Assembly: GCF_003001815.1 (NCBI RefSeq)
Contig: NZ_PVMZ01000034.1
Coordinates: 19,353 to 83,352, forward strand
Reading direction: 5' to 3'
DNA: 64,000 bases
Source: Actinoplanes italicus
GTDB lineage: Bacteria > Actinomycetota > Actinomycetes > Mycobacteriales > Micromonosporaceae
In this document: piece by piece, positions 8,483 through 16,804 of the stretch
How the letters are laid out: each line of letters opens with the position of its first letter
Numbering within the stretch: position 1 is the first letter of the stretch
Program-made: the position numbers and the translations under genes
The notes under the pieces: generated by a model
What the model was told of the DNA's origin: nothing
The model's input: only the letters and a program-made list of their open reading frames with translations
Database searches by the model: none

Positions 8483-9244
8483 ATGAATCGCATCCTCGTC
8501 ACCGGTTCGACCGGCGCCCTCGGCCGCCCGGTGGCCGACCTCCTGCAGTCCCTCGGCGCCGAGGTCCGCGGCCTCAGCCGGCGTGCCGGACAGGCCTCCC
8601 ACCAGGGCGACCTCGTCACCGGCGCCGGACTCGACGCGGCCCTCGACGGCGTCGGCACGATCGTGCACTGCGCCAGCGACACCCGCGCCCAGGGCAAGAC
8701 CGACGTTCAGAGCACCCGGCACCTGCTCGACGCGGCCGCCCGCGCCGGCCACCCGCACGTGATCTTCGTGTCGATCGTCGGCGTGGACCGGATCCCGTTC
8801 CCGTACTACCGCGTCAAGTTCGAGGTCGAGGGCCTGATCGAGGCGTACGGCGGCACCACCCTGCGGGCCACCCAGTTCCACGACTTCGTCCTCGGCGGTG
8901 CGCGCCTCGCCGCCAGACTGCCGTTCGTGCCGGCCCCGGACGTACCGGTCCAGCCGATCTCGACCCACGACGTCGCGGCCCGCATCGCCGAACTCGCCGA
9001 CGCCCCGCCCGCCGCCGGACGCGTCGCCGACCTGGGCGGACCCGAGGTGCTGCACACGCCGGACCTGTTCCGCTCCTACCTTCAGACGATCGGCAGCCGC
9101 AGGCGGGTGGTCCCGGTCCGCCTGCCCGGCGCCGCCTTCCGCGCCTTCCGGCAGGGCCATCACCTGGCGCCCGGCAATCCCTCTTCCGGTGAGCGGTGGT
9201 CCGGATTCCTCGAATCCCTTTCCGGTACGCCCACCGAGCGCTGA
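8483..9244 (+). CDS. NmrA-like NAD(P)-binding protein (atypical SDR)
   Basis: A 253-residue protein starting MNRILVTGSTGALGRPV, an NAD(P)-binding motif of extended/atypical SDRs, followed by VGTIVHCASDTRAQGKTDVQ and VSIVGVDRIPFPYYRVKFEVE, in which Y and K sit where a YxxxK pair would be. A GTG two codons upstream (8477) could also serve as start. Related proteins act as redox sensors or oxidoreductases. It is divergent from the tandem GNAT gene and lies upstream of the sigma-factor gene. Confidence 0.82.
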   Translation: MNRILVTGSTGALGRPVADLLQSLGAEVRGLSRRAGQASHQGDLVTGAGLDAALDGVGTIVHCASDTRAQGKTDVQSTRHLLDAAARAGHPHVIFVSIVGVDRIPFPYYRVKFEVEGLIEAYGGTTLRATQFHDFVLGGARLAARLPFVPAPDVPVQPISTHDVAARIAELADAPPAAGRVADLGGPEVLHTPDLFRSYLQTIGSRRRVVPVRLPGAAFRAFRQGHHLAPGNPSSGERWSGFLESLSGTPTER

Positions 9245-9322
9245 GTCCACGCGGTGTGATGAGTTTCCGCGGCCGCGCCCGTCATACGTGCGAAGGGACA
9301 CGACGAGACGGAGGATGACGTG

Positions 9323-10288
9323 ATGGGTGCGGACACGCGGATCGAGGAGCCGGCGTTCTCGGGCATGGCCGAGCGCCACCGGCGGGAGCTGCACGTGCAC
9401 TGCTACCGGATGCTCGGCTCGTTCGAGGACGCCGAGGACACCGTGCAGGAGACGTTCCTGCGGGCCTGGCGCAAGCGCGACACGTTCCAGGGCCGGTCCA
9501 CGTTCCGTGCCTGGCTCTACCGGATCGCCACCAACGCCTGCCTCGACTTCCTCGCCAAGCACCGCCCCGAACCGGCGACCGGCGGCGAGGCGGTGTGGCT
9601 GCAGCCGTACCCGGACCGGCTGCTCGACGAGCTGCCGGCCGGGGACGCGGACGAGCCGGAGAGCATGGCCGTCGCACGGGAGACGATCGAGCTGGCGTAC
9701 CTGGTGGCCGTCCAGCATCTCGCCCCGCGCCCACGGGCCGTGCTGATCCTGCGCGACGTGCTCGGCTGGCCGGCGAAGGAGGTCGCGGAGCTGCTCGGCG
9801 ACTCCGTCAACTCGGTCAACAGCGCCCTGCAGCGGGCCCGCGCCGGTATGCGCGAGCACCTGCCCGCCGAGCGGCAGGACTGGACCGGCGGCGAGGACGA
9901 CTCCGGGACACGCGAGCTGGTGCGCCGCTTCACCGAGGCGAGCGTGACCACCGACATCACAGCGATCACCACGATGCTGCGCGACGACGTCCGCTTCTCG
10001 ATGCCGCCGCTGCCGGGCCTGTACGTCGGCCGCGACGCGGTCGTGAACAACTGGATCGAGGACGGCTTCGAGAGCATGACCGGCCTGCGGACCGTCCTCA
10101 CCTCCGCGAACCGGCAACCGGCCGTCGCCGCCTACCACTGGCGCGAGCGCGAGGGTGTGTACCTGCCGCTCACGATCGACGTCCTGCGCATCAGCGGAGG
10201 GGCCATCACCGAGGTCACCATCTTCCACGCCGACCGGTTCCCGAGCCTCGGCCTCCCGGAACGCCTGCCGGCCGACGGCACCGAGTAG
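9323..10288 (+). CDS. ECF RNA polymerase sigma factor with C-terminal SnoaL-like domain
   Basis: A 321-residue sigma-70-family factor. Region 2 (about residues 10-80: HRRELHVHCYRMLGSFEDAEDTVQETFLRAW split over this stretch) and region 4 (about 125-175, with AVLILRDVLGWPAKEVAELL) are followed by a SnoaL/NTF2-like domain (about 190-300). This long architecture matches the TIGR02960-type group, whose C-terminal domain takes the place of a separate anti-sigma factor. A GGAGG at 9310-9314 is 8 bases from the ATG at 9323, which decides between it and the adjacent GTG at 9320. The following frame starts 6 bp after its stop. Confidence 0.92.
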   Translation: MGADTRIEEPAFSGMAERHRRELHVHCYRMLGSFEDAEDTVQETFLRAWRKRDTFQGRSTFRAWLYRIATNACLDFLAKHRPEPATGGEAVWLQPYPDRLLDELPAGDADEPESMAVARETIELAYLVAVQHLAPRPRAVLILRDVLGWPAKEVAELLGDSVNSVNSALQRARAGMREHLPAERQDWTGGEDDSGTRELVRRFTEASVTTDITAITTMLRDDVRFSMPPLPGLYVGRDAVVNNWIEDGFESMTGLRTVLTSANRQPAVAAYHWREREGVYLPLTIDVLRISGGAITEVTIFHADRFPSLGLPERLPADGTE

Positions 10289-10294
10289 CCCGGC

Positions 10295-10972
10295 GTGCGG
10301 ACGCTCGCGCTGCCCGGCGGCGCGCGAGTCGAGGTGGTCGCCGCCGAATGGCGCCACGCGTTCGCCGTCGTCACCCGCGGCCGTGTGCAGCTGGAGCTGC
10401 GCGACGGCCGGCCCGGACCCGTCCTCGGACGCGACGCCGCGTTCTGGCTCCACGGCACCGGCGTCCGAGCCTTGCGCAACCCCGGCCGTCGTACCGCGAC
10501 GGTCCACATCGTCACGCCCGGAATCCTGGAGGAAACCATGACCAGCACCGATGACACCGCCGTCGCCGTCCCGGCCGCGGCCCGTACCCGCCGGTTCCCG
10601 CGCCTCGCCGGCACCGGCCTCCTCGCGACCCTCGCCGCGATGGTCCTCACCACCGCCGCTGCCGCCCTGGCCGGTGCCGCGGGTGCCGACTTCGAGATCC
10701 CCGACGGCGGCGAGACGATCCCGCTGCCCGGCTTCGCCGTGATGACCGGCCTCTTCTCACTCGTCGGCGTCGTCATCGCCGCGGCGCTGCTGCGCTGGAG
10801 CCCCCGCCCCGCCGTCCACTTCCGCTGGACGGCCGTGACACTGACCGTGCTCTCGTTCGTGCCGTCCGCGCTCTCCGGAGCCACCACGACCACGGTCCTG
10901 GCGCTGATCGCCCTGCACGTCGTCGCCGCCGCGGTCATGATCCCCGCTCTGACCCGCAGCCTCTCGTCGTGA
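10295..10972 (+). CDS. Cupin-like segment in frame with DUF6069-type membrane protein
   Basis: A 225-residue open frame with two parts. Residues 1-81 look like a small cupin/jelly-roll module (GGARVEVVAAEW, FAVVTRGRVQLEL, FWLHGTGVRALRNP). From residue 82 (ATG at 10538) the protein resembles DUF6069, with about four hydrophobic segments. A strong TGGAGGAAA ribosome-binding site at 10527-10534 stands before the internal ATG, so the membrane protein can be made alone. No stop codon separates the two parts, so a fusion product is also possible. The GTG at 10295 has no clear ribosome-binding site and would depend on coupling to the sigma-factor gene 6 bp upstream. Confidence 0.72.
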   Translation: MRTLALPGGARVEVVAAEWRHAFAVVTRGRVQLELRDGRPGPVLGRDAAFWLHGTGVRALRNPGRRTATVHIVTPGILEETMTSTDDTAVAVPAAARTRRFPRLAGTGLLATLAAMVLTTAAAALAGAAGADFEIPDGGETIPLPGFAVMTGLFSLVGVVIAAALLRWSPRPAVHFRWTAVTLTVLSFVPSALSGATTTTVLALIALHVVAAAVMIPALTRSLSS

Positions 10973-11107
10973 CCCCGAGCCCGCCGGCCGTACCCCAGGC
11001 CGGGAATGCGTGCCGGAATCGGTGTCCTCCGGTTTCCGAGGCACGGCCGGCGGTCCGGTCGCGGAAATCCGGTGGCCCCGCGGACCGGCGGTACGCCATG
11101 GTGAGCC

Positions 11108-11626
11108 GTGATCACCATCCAGCGGGTGCGCGTGCGGTGGAGCGCCTCGGGTCGCGGCGCCGCCGAGGCGAACGCCCGTCGCGGACTGTCCGTTCCGGTG
11201 CGGCTGCCGTCGGAACTGCCGGACGCCGGCGTGGTGCTTCACGACGTGATCGCCGACGAGGCCACCGGCTACACGCGGACCGAACGGTTACGTGGCGGCG
11301 GGACCGAGGTGTCCCATCAGGTCGGCCTGTGGATCGACAGAGACGGCGACGTGCTGACGGTCGACCGGTTGCCCGGCTTCACGGTCTTCCCGTACCCGAG
11401 CGGATCGGACCGGCTGTTCCGGCTGCGTCCGCGGCAGCTCGGCCAGTACCGCGCCAACTTCCGGTCCGCCGGTTCCTGCTGCGGGCTGACCTGGCACTAC
11501 GAGGACTGGCTGATCCGGGTCGGGCACACCATGGTGCGGCCCGAGGAGTTCGACCGGCGCCGACCGTCCCGCGACGTCGACCATCGGCGCCACCTCTACG
11601 GCGGGCGGAGACGGCGTGAGCCTTGA
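11108..11626 (+). CDS. Hypothetical protein
   Basis: A 172-residue protein of unknown family. It is rich in charged residues and predicted beta strands, has a cysteine pair (SAGSCCGLTWHYEDWLI) and ends in a basic tail. There is no signal peptide or membrane segment. The GTG start lacks an obvious ribosome-binding site. It stands alone on its strand, 135 bp after the DUF6069 frame and convergent with the GNAT gene. Coding potential is judged from frame-consistent composition only. Confidence 0.62.
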   Translation: MITIQRVRVRWSASGRGAAEANARRGLSVPVRLPSELPDAGVVLHDVIADEATGYTRTERLRGGGTEVSHQVGLWIDRDGDVLTVDRLPGFTVFPYPSGSDRLFRLRPRQLGQYRANFRSAGSCCGLTWHYEDWLIRVGHTMVRPEEFDRRRPSRDVDHRRHLYGGRRRREP

Positions 11627-11703
11627 CATCGCGGTGTGGGTGCCCGTCGACAGCGCCTATGCCGGGCGGAAGGTCCAGCGTTCCCGGGCGATCGGCGGCG
11701 GCG

Positions 11704-12132
11704 TCATCGTGTGGTGGCCGCCGGTTCCCAGATCAGCATCTGGCGGTGGTGGGCGAAACCGGTCCGCAGGTAGAAGTCGACCGCCCGGCGCCCGGAGTGG
11801 ACCGTCACGTGCAGAAGCCCGCGCCGGCGGGCCTCGGCGAGGATCGCGTCCATCAGAGCGGCGCCGATGCCCCGCTCGCGGTGCTCCTCCCGGACCATGA
11901 CGGACTGGACGTCGCCGTACTGCCGCTCGAACGACCCGTTCCCCGGCACCCGATCGGCGATCAGCAGCCAGGCGCACCCGACCACGACACCGTCCACCTC
12001 GGCGACGAACGGCAGATGCGTGTCCCGGTGCGAGGCGATCCATGCGGCGTACGCCTGAAGGTCGTCGGGCCCGATGTCCCGCAGTTCCGCGAGAACCGCT
12101 GTATCCGCCGCACCGGCGAGCCGAACGATCAC
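11704..12132 (-). CDS. GNAT-family N-acetyltransferase
   Basis: A 142-residue single GNAT domain with VQSVMVREEHRERGIGAALMDAIL (acetyl-CoA loop) and FYLRTGFAHHRQML at the C-terminus. The GTG at 12132 is chosen because a perfect TATACT -10 hexamer (12145-12140) ends 7 bases upstream and no ribosome-binding site is present, which indicates a leaderless message. The acceptor is unknown. The upstream gene on this strand is the PPOX protein 86 bp away. Confidence 0.85.
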   Translation of the reverse strand: MIVRLAGAADTAVLAELRDIGPDDLQAYAAWIASHRDTHLPFVAEVDGVVVGCAWLLIADRVPGNGSFERQYGDVQSVMVREEHRERGIGAALMDAILAEARRRGLLHVTVHSGRRAVDFYLRTGFAHHRQMLIWEPAATTR

Positions 12133-12218
12133 GCCGCGGAGTATAGGCGCGGGAGCCCGCAGCCGGAGTGCACGGTGAGGTCCCACAACGGTGCCCGGAT
12201 CCTGACTCGGGAAGCTCT

Positions 12219-12680
12219 CTATGCGCGGGCGGGGTCGGCCGGAACTCGGCTGTCGTGGTCGTCGAGGACGTAGCAGGCCGTCGCGCGGGCCCGGTAGAGG
12301 CGGAACTCGGCCGGGGACACCACATCGGCGACCGCCCAGGCACGGCCGCCGGCGGCGACCGAGCGCGCCGAGTACACCGCGAGCGCCGGCTCCAGGTCGG
12401 CGTCCGGGACCTGCCCCGCGACCGCCTCGATGTAGACCGCCTGGCCCTGGCTGATCGGCACGGTCGAGTCGAAGACCGTGATCCCGACGTCCGGGCGGGT
12501 CGCGATGTTGGCCGAGTGCCTGGTCGACGGGCGTGACAGCCAGAAGAAGTCGGTGTACCGGTCGGCGGCGAACCACAGCGGCGTCGCCCAAGGCCTGCCG
12601 CCGGCGTCGGCGGTGGCCAGCGTCAGGTAGCCGTTGGCGTCGATGATCTGTCGGGCGATCGCGGCGAAGTCGTCGGTCAT
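12219..12680 (-). CDS. Pyridoxamine 5'-phosphate oxidase-family flavin/F420-binding protein
   Basis: A 153-residue split-barrel protein (YLTLATADAGGRPWATPLWFAADRYTDFFWLS). Such proteins bind FMN, F420 or haem and often reduce or sequester small molecules. The ATG at 12680 follows a TATAAA -10 box (12692-12687) by 6 bases, so it is probably leaderless, and the longer frame upstream is rejected. It is divergent from the cupin gene; the 52-bp intergenic region must hold both promoters. Confidence 0.85.
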   Translation of the reverse strand: MTDDFAAIARQIIDANGYLTLATADAGGRPWATPLWFAADRYTDFFWLSRPSTRHSANIATRPDVGITVFDSTVPISQGQAVYIEAVAGQVPDADLEPALAVYSARSVAAGGRAWAVADVVSPAEFRLYRARATACYVLDDHDSRVPADPARA

Positions 12681-12732
12681 CAACCATTTATAGACGCGGT
12701 TCGCGCACATTGCTGGCCATGGCCGTACGGTG

Positions 12733-13209
12733 ATGGAAAGATCGGATTTTGTGGTCGATCCGGTGAAGAAGGCGTTGCTGCGCCGTCCCGATGAGGGCGA
12801 AATGATCCGGGTCGGCGGAGTGGACCACCTCTTCAAACTGACCGGCGCCGACACCGGCGGGCGGTTCGCGATGGAGGAGTTCACACTCGCGCCGGGGATC
12901 GTCGGCGCCCGGCCGCACGTTCATCACGGCCACGACGAATACTTCTACGTTCTCGAGGGCGAACTCACCGTTCATGACGGCGAGGGCGAGGTCACCGCCG
13001 GGCCGGGGCATTCCCTCTCGGCGGTACGGGGTGCGCCGCACGGCTATCGCAATGCCGGCGACTCCCCGGTCCGTGGATTGTGCCTGTACACGCCGGCCGG
13101 TTATGAGGACTATTTCCGCCAGGTCCACGCGGCCGTCGACGCCGGTGCGGAACTGACCGAGTCGCTGCTCGCCGAGTTCCGCAGCCGTTTCCGTACCACT
13201 CCATTCTGA
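12733..13209 (+). CDS. Cupin-domain protein
   Basis: A 158-residue protein with a single cupin. Motif 1 is visible in RPHVHHGHDEYFYVLEGEL with the metal-binding His-x-His and Glu, and motif 2 in GAPHGYRNAG with the second metal-binding His. The function is not determined: such proteins range from dioxygenases to sugar isomerases and sensors. The start may be this ATG or the GTG immediately before it (12730). It lies 16 bp upstream of gpsA and may be co-transcribed with it. Confidence 0.82.
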   Translation: MERSDFVVDPVKKALLRRPDEGEMIRVGGVDHLFKLTGADTGGRFAMEEFTLAPGIVGARPHVHHGHDEYFYVLEGELTVHDGEGEVTAGPGHSLSAVRGAPHGYRNAGDSPVRGLCLYTPAGYEDYFRQVHAAVDAGAELTESLLAEFRSRFRTTPF

Positions 13210-13225
13210 CGCGACAAGGGGAATC

Positions 13226-14227
13226 ATGCGCATCACCGTGCTGGGTGCGGGTTCGTGGGGCACGACCGTCGCGTCGGTGCTCACCCGCCGCGACCACGAG
13301 TCGCTCATCTGGGCGCGCAACCCGGAGACCGCCGACGAGATCAACGCCAAGCACAGCAACGAGCGGTATCTCGCCGGGTTCCCCCTTCCCGCGCGGCTGC
13401 GGGCCACGTCGGATCTCGCCGAGGCGGCGGCCCACGCGGAACTGCTGGTCGTCGGTGTGCCGACGGGCGCTTTCCGGGACACCCTCGAGCGGGTAGGCCC
13501 GGATCTGCACCCGTGGATCCCGGTGGTGAGCCTCAGCAAGGGCCTGGAACGGGACTCGCTGCTGCGGATGACCGAGGTGATCAAGCAGGTGCTGCCCGGC
13601 CATCCCGCGGCCTCCCTGACCGGCCCCAACCTCGCCAAGGAGATCATGGCCGGGATGGCGGCGGCCACCGTCATCGCCACCGAGGACCTGACCGTCGCCA
13701 CCGAGATCCAGCGCGTGTTCCGGCGCGGCCTGCTGCGCGTCTACACCAACCACGACGTGATCGGCTGCGAGGTCGGCGGCGCGCTGAAGAACGTGGTCGC
13801 GATCGCCACCGGCATCGCGCAGGGCCTGGGCGTCGGCGACAACACCCGCGCCGGGGTGATCTCACGCGGTCTCGCCGAACTCACCACGCTCGCGGTCGCG
13901 ATGGGCGGCGAACCCAGCACGCTGGCCGGGCTGGCGGGCATGGGCGACCTGGTGGCGACGTGCATCAGCCCGCACAGCCGCAACCGGCACGTCGGCGAGC
14001 AGCTCGGCCGCGGCCGCACCCTCGACGACATCCTCGCCGAGATGGGACAGGTCGCCGAGGGCGTCAAGACGGTGCACGCGGCGGTTCAGCTCGCCGACCG
14101 GCACGACTTGGCAATGCCCATCACGCGTACGATCCATCGCGTCGTCACCGGCGACATCACCGCCGAGCGCGCCTACGACGGCCTGCTGCGAACCCACCCG
14201 GCCGGCCACGAGTCCGAACCCGGCTGA
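13226..14227 (+). CDS. gpsA: Glycerol-3-phosphate dehydrogenase [NAD(P)+]
   Basis: A 333-residue cytoplasmic enzyme that reduces dihydroxyacetone phosphate to sn-glycerol 3-phosphate for phospholipid synthesis. The NAD(P) motif GAGSWG (residues 7-12), the conserved SLSKGLE, LTGPNLAKEI, the catalytic-lysine region EVGGALKNVVAIATG (about 181-195) and NTRAGVISRGLAE are all intact. The length is typical. An AAGGGGAA ribosome-binding site precedes the ATG. Many actinomycetes carry more than one copy, so this may be an additional paralogue; its usual neighbours in the main locus (plsC, ddl, cofC) are absent here. Confidence 0.93.
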   Translation: MRITVLGAGSWGTTVASVLTRRDHESLIWARNPETADEINAKHSNERYLAGFPLPARLRATSDLAEAAAHAELLVVGVPTGAFRDTLERVGPDLHPWIPVVSLSKGLERDSLLRMTEVIKQVLPGHPAASLTGPNLAKEIMAGMAAATVIATEDLTVATEIQRVFRRGLLRVYTNHDVIGCEVGGALKNVVAIATGIAQGLGVGDNTRAGVISRGLAELTTLAVAMGGEPSTLAGLAGMGDLVATCISPHSRNRHVGEQLGRGRTLDDILAEMGQVAEGVKTVHAAVQLADRHDLAMPITRTIHRVVTGDITAERAYDGLLRTHPAGHESEPG

Positions 14228-14231
14228 CCCG

Positions 14232-14396
14232 TCACTCCCCCAGCAGGCCGACCAGGACCCGTGACACCGTGTCCTCGAAGTCCGGGGCCGGGGCCGGTGG
14301 AGCGCCGGTCAACGCCGCGGTCAGGTGGGGGTGCCGGCCCGCCGCGACCGCGTGGGCCAGGTAGGCGACCTGTCCCGGACCGGAGCCGGCTTCAGC
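14232..14396 (-). pseudogene. C-terminal remnant of a TetR-family regulator
   Basis: On the minus strand the last 50 or so residues before the stop at 14232 read like the C-terminal helix of a TetR regulator (AYLAHAVAAGRHPHLTAALTG, then FEDTVSRVLVGLLGE). No DNA-binding domain is found upstream; there the sequence passes into the remnant of a hydrolase gene on the other strand. The regulator and the hydrolase were probably a divergent pair, later joined by a deletion. The exact upper boundary is approximate. Confidence 0.55.
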
Positions 14397-14690
14397 ATGG
14401 CCTCGTTCGACGGCCGCGACTCCGGCGGCTCCACCCACTTCGACGATGTCCCGGTCGGCGACCCGGTAACCGCGTTGTTCCGCCGCCGGCCGCCCGCCTA
14501 CACCGCCGAGGACATGGCCCACCCTGGTCCTGCAGGGTGAGCAGGACCCGCTGGGCCGCCCCGCCGCCGGGCGCCGCATCGCCGCGTCGGTGCCGGACGC
14601 CTGCTACGTCGAGCTGCCCGGCGTCGGGCACGCCCTGCCCCGGAGATCTGGCCCACGGTGGCACGCGAGATCCGCAACCATGCCGGATAG
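14397..14690 (+). pseudogene. Alpha/beta-hydrolase pseudogene, catalytic centre deleted
   Basis: Three pieces in shifting frames match one alpha/beta-hydrolase. From 14397 the frame encodes FDGRDSGGSTHFDDVPVGDP and AYTAEDMA, which corresponds to the FDNRDTGRST region after strand 4. At about 14517 the frame changes directly to PTLVLQGEQDPLGRP and ELPGVGHALP, the region of the catalytic Asp and His. A further 1-base deletion near 14640 leads to PEIWPTVAREIRNHAG and a stop at 14688. The middle part with the GxSxG nucleophile is missing, so the gene is dead. The remaining 178 bp to the next gene show nothing recognisable. Confidence 0.65.
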
Positions 14691-14868
14691 CGGCGGAACC
14701 ACCCGGACCGCCATTCATCTCCGTACCTTCTCAATGCCTCGCCGGGTGGCCGGGACGCAGACACCTCCCGGAATCTGGGCCGGGCCGCCCCTCAGCGGTC
14801 ACGTCGGACAGGGGACCCACATGCCCGACAGCCGATCGCCCAGCTGAGATGACCGGGCAGCACCCGCC

Positions 14869-15342
14869 TCACGGGTCCCGGCGGCCGGCGGTTTCGGCCA
14901 GACGCTTGATGTGAGTGGCACGGCGGATCAAGAGGCGCTTGAGGTACGGCGCGAGCAGCAGTCGGGTCACGATCGCACCCAGGGGACCGCCGGGGGCACG
15001 GATCGCCATGCGATCGACCATCCGGGTGCGGCCGTTCCCGAGGTCCTCGAAGTTGTGCTCGTGGCGCATTTCCCGGAACGGTCCGCGGGTCTGTTCGTCG
15101 ACGAAATGCGCCGGACGGTCGTACGCGGTGACCTGGCTCGTCATGCGCCATTTCACGCCGAAATGGCTGGCGCGGAATGTCACCTCGTCACCGGGTCCGA
15201 GCCGGCGGCGCCCATCGGCAGTCGCCGCGGTCTCCCCGCTACGGGCCAGAGAGTCGGCGTGCACGTCCACGTCGAGTTCCAGGTCGAACACCGTCGCGGT
15301 GCCCGCATCGATGATCGTGGCGACTTCGATCATGGCTGGCAC
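14869..15342 (-). CDS. SRPBCC-family (polyketide cyclase/START-like) protein
   Basis: A 157-residue helix-grip protein (VATIIDAGTATVFDLELDVD, then FVDEQTRGPFREMRHEHNFEDLGNGRTRMVDRM split along the fold) with the closing hydrophobic helix region LGAIVTRLLLAPYLKRLLI. It binds a hydrophobic ligand or acts as an aromatase/cyclase-like catalyst; neither can be decided. The GTG start follows a TAGGCT -10-like hexamer by 6 bases, which supports a leaderless message. It faces the wreckage at 14.2-14.7 kb. Confidence 0.8.
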   Translation of the reverse strand: MPAMIEVATIIDAGTATVFDLELDVDVHADSLARSGETAATADGRRRLGPGDEVTFRASHFGVKWRMTSQVTAYDRPAHFVDEQTRGPFREMRHEHNFEDLGNGRTRMVDRMAIRAPGGPLGAIVTRLLLAPYLKRLLIRRATHIKRLAETAGRRDP

Positions 15343-15400
15343 GACGACAGCCTAGTCCCGCCCGAGGGTCTACGACTGGGGCGAGGTGTCCGAGAAGAAC

Positions 15401-15426
15401 GCCCGCCGCCGTGACGGGCGGCGGGC
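15401..15426. terminator. GC-rich stem-loop, probable terminator
   Basis: Ten perfectly paired bases (GCCCGCCGCC and its complement) enclose a 6-base loop. It lies 14 bp beyond the stop of the secreted protein gene that ends at 15440 and before the start region of the SRPBCC gene. No U-tract follows, as is common for actinobacterial terminators. Confidence 0.6.
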
Positions 15427-15439
15427 GGGACCGAGATGG

Positions 15440-16222
15440 TCAGGCGTCGGAGGGCAGGAGACGGCGGCCGAACTCGATGGTGTCGAGGTCGCCGTGGAAC
15501 TGGTCGGTGTCGATGTCGCTCTGGGCGGCGTTGACGCGCTTGCCGCCGATCACCACGTTGCCGCTGGGCAGGATGTCCCGCAGCGGACCGGTCTGCTGCG
15601 CGGGCGGCACCACCTGGCGGCCGGTGGCCGGGTCGTGGACGCGGATCTGGAACAGCACCGGCGACAGCCGTACGCACGTCACCCGGTACCAGGTGCCCAC
15701 GGCCAGCGTGAGGTCGGCGGGAAGAAGCACGAACTCGGTGCCGTCGGACCAGCGGCACGACGGACGACCGCCGTCGACCTGCATCTTCCACTGGCTGAGG
15801 CCCGCGCCCGCGGCACCGAACTGGAAGACGTTCTGCCCGGCGGCGCTGGACGGCGGCTCGGTCAGGCGGATGTCGGCGCCGAACACGAACCGGCCCTCCC
15901 CCGCGTCACCGGGCACCAGGGTCACCGTGCGAGCGGGGCGGACGATCGCCTGCGGGCAGGGCGCGGTCGTGCAGCTGCCGCCGGGGAACCTCAGGAAGCG
16001 GTTGCCGTTCGCCTCCGTCATCGAGGTCACGGCTCCGCCCGTACCGGAGAGGATGTTGCCGTTGAGGTCTTTGCCGCTGCTGTCGGCGACCTGGCCGGAA
16101 TCGGTGAGATCGCCGAGGTAGCGGAGTTCCAGTTCGCCGGGAGGCGGCGCGGCCGTCGCGGGGGTCGCGGCGGCGAGGGCGGCCGCGCAAGCCGCGCCGA
16201 TGAGGGTACGCACAAACGTCAT
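15440..16222 (-). CDS. Secreted LamG/concanavalin-like domain protein
   Basis: A 260-residue exported protein. The N-terminus is a Sec signal peptide (MTFVRTLIGAACAAALAAA, cleavage near ATA-APP). The mature part looks like a beta-sandwich of the LamG/concanavalin A-like type, with FVFGADIRLTE, TWYRVTCVRLSPVLFQIRV and a closing LDTIEFGRRLL. Four cysteines could form two disulphides. It probably binds carbohydrate or protein outside the cell. The start is placed at the ATG with the signal peptide directly after it; the frame extends 22 codons further upstream without support. Confidence 0.78.
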   Translation of the reverse strand: MTFVRTLIGAACAAALAAATPATAAPPPGELELRYLGDLTDSGQVADSSGKDLNGNILSGTGGAVTSMTEANGNRFLRFPGGSCTTAPCPQAIVRPARTVTLVPGDAGEGRFVFGADIRLTEPPSSAAGQNVFQFGAAGAGLSQWKMQVDGGRPSCRWSDGTEFVLLPADLTLAVGTWYRVTCVRLSPVLFQIRVHDPATGRQVVPPAQQTGPLRDILPSGNVVIGGKRVNAAQSDIDTDQFHGDLDTIEFGRRLLPSDA

Positions 16223-16307
16223 ACCCGGCAGTGCACCGGAGCGTCCGGCCGGAATCGTGCGTTTCTGTGCGACCGCCGGGCGGATCACCTGACAGGCTGA
16301 CCCGCTT

Positions 16308-16697
16308 TCAGTCGAGACAGAACTCGTTGCCCTCGATGTCCTGCATCACGATGCACGATTCGTTCACCCCGTCGGCGATGAGCACCTGGAAGCAGGTCGC
16401 GCCGAGCGCTTCGAGGCGGGCGCGCTCGGCCTGCAGCACGGCCAGGCGCTCCTCACCGACCAGTCCGGTGCCGACGCGGACGTCGAGGTGCACCCGGTTC
16501 TTGACGACCTTGCCCTCGGGGACGCGCTGGAAGTACAGCCGCGGGCCGTCCCCGGCCGGGTCGACGCAGGCGTACCAGCCCGCCCCGCTCTTCACCGTCT
16601 TGGCCGGGACGTAGCCGAGCACCTCGCACCAGAATCGGCCGACCCGCTCAGGGTCGGCGCAGTCGAAGGTGACCTGGAACTGCCTGACCGTCGCCAT
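16308..16697 (-). CDS. VOC family protein
   Basis: A 129-residue vicinal-oxygen-chelate domain (FQVTFDCADPERVGRFW at the N-terminus, IEGNEFCLD at the C-terminus). It is most similar in style to the VOC genes at 2271 and 58998. A TAGGGT hexamer (16709-16704) lies 6 bases before the ATG, consistent with a leaderless message. The upstream flank carries the two long hairpins at 16741-16853. Substrate unknown. Confidence 0.85.
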   Translation of the reverse strand: MATVRQFQVTFDCADPERVGRFWCEVLGYVPAKTVKSGAGWYACVDPAGDGPRLYFQRVPEGKVVKNRVHLDVRVGTGLVGEERLAVLQAERARLEALGATCFQVLIADGVNESCIVMQDIEGNEFCLD

Positions 16698-16740
16698 GCC
16701 GTCACCCTAGACCGAAGATCCTTCACGGCCGAGAACACGG

Positions 16741-16795
16741 CCGGCTGTGTCGTTCCGCTGCCTCGAATGCCGAGACAGCGGAACGACACAGCCGG
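16741..16795. repeat. Long hairpin repeat, copy 1
   Basis: The arms 16741-16760 and 16776-16795 are perfect reverse complements (20 bp). After one mismatch (16761/16775) the stem continues for 4 more pairs around a 5-base loop. The right arm contains GAGACAGCGGAACGACACAG, closely related to the right arm of the next hairpin. The element sits between the end of the GH81 gene and the start of a VOC gene. Confidence 0.85.
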
Positions 16796-16804
16796 GAGCT
16801 GACA

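Noticed and set aside
8450..10507. 685-codon open frame on the minus strand
   Set aside because: It lies antisense to the NmrA-like, sigma-factor and cupin/DUF6069 genes, all of which carry family motifs. Its composition is Arg/Gly/Val-rich without any domain, the usual shadow of high-GC third-position bias.
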